From positions 1-6,538 of the forward strand of contig JALWTZ010000203.1 of assembly GCA_026993285.1 (NCBI GenBank): DNA of 6,538 nucleotides, read 5' to 3'. This DNA comes from Lysobacterales bacterium (lineage in GTDB: Bacteria > Pseudomonadota > Gammaproteobacteria > Xanthomonadales > S139-57). Both the position numbers and the translations under genes were made by a program. The notes under the pieces are model-generated. The model was not told the origin of the DNA. It saw only the letters and a program-made list of their open reading frames with translations, and searched no databases. Numbering within the stretch: the stretch's first letter is position 1; each line of letters opens with the position of its first letter. This document shows, one piece after another, positions 5,770 to 6,538 of this stretch.

Positions 5770-6339
5770 ATGAGTATCAAATCCGACCGCTGGATCCGGG
5801 AAATGGCCCGCAAGCACGGCATGATCGAGCCCTTCGAACCCGGCCAGGTCCGCCATGCCGAGGATGGCCGCCGGCTGGTTTCCTACGGCACCTCCAGCTA
5901 TGGCTACGATGTGCGCTGCGCCAATGAATTCAAGATTTTCACCAACATCAACTCCGCCGTGGTGGACCCCAAGGCCTTCGACGAAGGCAGTTTCGTGGAT
6001 GTGGAATCCGATGTCTGCATCATCCCGCCCAATTCCTTCTGCCTGGCGCGCACGGTGGAATACTTCCGCATCCCGCGGGATGTGCTCACCATCTGCCTGG
6101 GTAAATCCACCTACGCCCGTTGCGGCATCATCGTCAACGTCACCCCGCTGGAACCGGAATGGGAAGGGCATGTCACCCTGGAATTCTCCAACACCACACC
6201 GCTGCCGGCGCGCATCTACGCCAACGAAGGCGTGGCGCAGATGCTGTTTCTGCAATCCGACGAGGCCTGCGAGACTTCCTACAAGGATCGGGCGGGGAAG
6301 TATATGGGGCAGACGGGGGTTACCCTGCCATCCACCTGA
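5770..6339 (+). CDS. dcd: dCTP deaminase
   Basis: Dcd deaminates dCTP to dUTP, which a dUTPase turns into dUMP for thymidylate synthesis. The 189-residue protein follows the Pseudomonas-type sequence rather than the shorter-matching E. coli type: MSIKSDRWIREMARKHGMIE at the N-terminus, YGTSSYGYDVRC (39-50), FDEGSFVDV (70-78), the central block GKSTYARCGIIVNVTPLEPE (111-130), then WEGHVTLEFSN with the catalytic glutamate at E138, as in E. coli. S113 and R117 are the likely active-site serine and arginine. The C-terminal lid YKDRAGKYMGQTGVTLPST is intact, so the repeat that begins one base after the stop has not cut the gene. The ATG at 5770 has AGGA 6 bases upstream. It is probably the last gene of the rpiA transcript. 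Confidence 0.96.
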   Translation: MSIKSDRWIREMARKHGMIEPFEPGQVRHAEDGRRLVSYGTSSYGYDVRCANEFKIFTNINSAVVDPKAFDEGSFVDVESDVCIIPPNSFCLARTVEYFRIPRDVLTICLGKSTYARCGIIVNVTPLEPEWEGHVTLEFSNTTPLPARIYANEGVAQMLFLQSDEACETSYKDRAGKYMGQTGVTLPST

Positions 6340-6465
6340 TTTTGAGCGGCTTATTTCGCGAATCTCTGCGTTACTGCCGCTTCACTCGCCGGTCACATAC
6401 TGGATGTATGCTCCCGGCTCCTTCAACGGCAGTGCCTTGATCTTCACGAAAACGCTCGCTCAAAA
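6340..6465. repeat. 126-base imperfect palindrome with 9-bp terminal inverted repeats (MITE-like), copy 1
   Basis: The ends are a perfect inverted repeat, TTTTGAGCG (6340-6348) and CGCTCAAAA (6457-6465). Moving inward, further paired blocks keep almost the same offset. TTTCG.GAA (6354-6362) pairs with TTC.CGAAA (6443-6451). ACTGCCG (6373-6379) pairs with CGGCAGT (6427-6433). GCCGG (6388-6392) pairs with CCGGC (6414-6418). CATAC (6396-6400) pairs with GTATG (6406-6410) around the loop TGGAT. The whole element can fold into one long, bulged hairpin on either strand. It carries no credible protein and starts one base after the dcd stop. No target-site duplication is visible. It resembles a non-autonomous interspersed repeat, and may also influence the 3' end of the dcd mRNA. 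No T-tract follows, so it is not a standard intrinsic terminator. Confidence 0.85.
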
Positions 6466-6499
6466 TCCGTGCCAATGGCTGGACATGATGGGCGGCTTG
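6466..6499. other. spacer between the two repeat copies
   Basis: These 34 bases separate copy 1 from copy 2 and hold no gene. The last eight (GCGGCTTG, 6492-6499) repeat the sequence just inside copy 2, as part of a 12-base direct repeat. Confidence 0.6.
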
Positions 6500-6517
6500 T
6501 TTTGAGCGGCTTGTTTT
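6492..6517 (+). repeat. 12-base direct repeat, period 14
   Basis: GCGGCTTGTTTT occurs at 6492-6503 and again at 6506-6517, separated by GA. The second unit is the left arm of repeat copy 2. The first lies across its outer boundary, as if the left end had been duplicated by slippage or by nested insertion. Confidence 0.7.
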
Positions 6518-6538
6518 CCGTACCTCTGCGTTGCACGG
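6500..6538. repeat. second copy of the palindromic repeat, left arm only, cut by window edge
   Basis: This stretch starts with the same TTTTGAGCGGCTT as copy 1. Over the first 35 aligned bases I count 29 identities, including a shared CTCTGCGTT block. It matches the left arm of copy 1 better than the right arm, so both copies are probably in the same orientation. The divergence shows they are not a recent duplication. Confidence 0.75.

Noticed and set aside
6340..6505. Open frame continuing through the repeat behind dcd as a gene
   Set aside because: The frame is the out-of-phase shadow of dcd running into the palindrome; it has no ribosome site or family resemblance.

Overview
The window looks like chromosomal DNA from a high-G+C gammaproteobacterium of the Pseudomonas/Alcanivorax/Marinobacter kind. 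This rests on protein resemblance alone: OxyR aligns with the E. coli protein down to residue numbers, Dcd is the Pseudomonas-type rather than the E. coli-type protein, and a small rubredoxin sits among housekeeping genes. No database search was possible, so the genus is an inference. Almost every base is accounted for by eight protein genes; I see no tRNA, rRNA, CRISPR array, transposase or prophage gene.

Left part (1-2105): two minus-strand genes, thiE (thiamine phosphate synthase) followed by hemL (glutamate-1-semialdehyde aminomutase, cut off by the window edge at its C-terminal end), are probably co-transcribed. A rubredoxin gene runs the other way from a point only 38 bases from the thiE start. 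That gap is too short to hold two separate promoters, and the best promoter candidates for each gene lie inside the start of the other.

Middle (2106-4246): a convergent gap rich in inverted repeats separates the rubredoxin gene from an unrecognised minus-strand gene. That gene encodes a membrane-anchored or exported protein with six cysteines, and its G+C is visibly lower than that of its neighbours. It is divergent from oxyR, the LysR-family peroxide sensor, which keeps both redox cysteines (C199 and C208).

Right part (4247-6538): rpiA (ribose-5-phosphate isomerase A), rsmJ (16S rRNA m2G1516 methyltransferase, GTG start overlapping the rpiA stop) and dcd (dCTP deaminase) form a tight plus-strand block, probably one operon. 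It is served by a plausible sigma70 promoter just upstream of rpiA, whose -10 box lies in an 8-bp perfect inverted repeat. Directly after the dcd stop comes a 126-base imperfect palindrome with 9-bp perfect terminal inverted repeats, and a second, diverged copy begins 34 bases later and runs off the window. This interspersed, MITE-like repeat and the six-cysteine protein are the least ordinary contents. The genes work in separate basic pathways (heme, thiamine, electron transfer, oxidative stress, pentose phosphate, rRNA modification, pyrimidine nucleotides), and I see no evidence for a novel multi-gene system.
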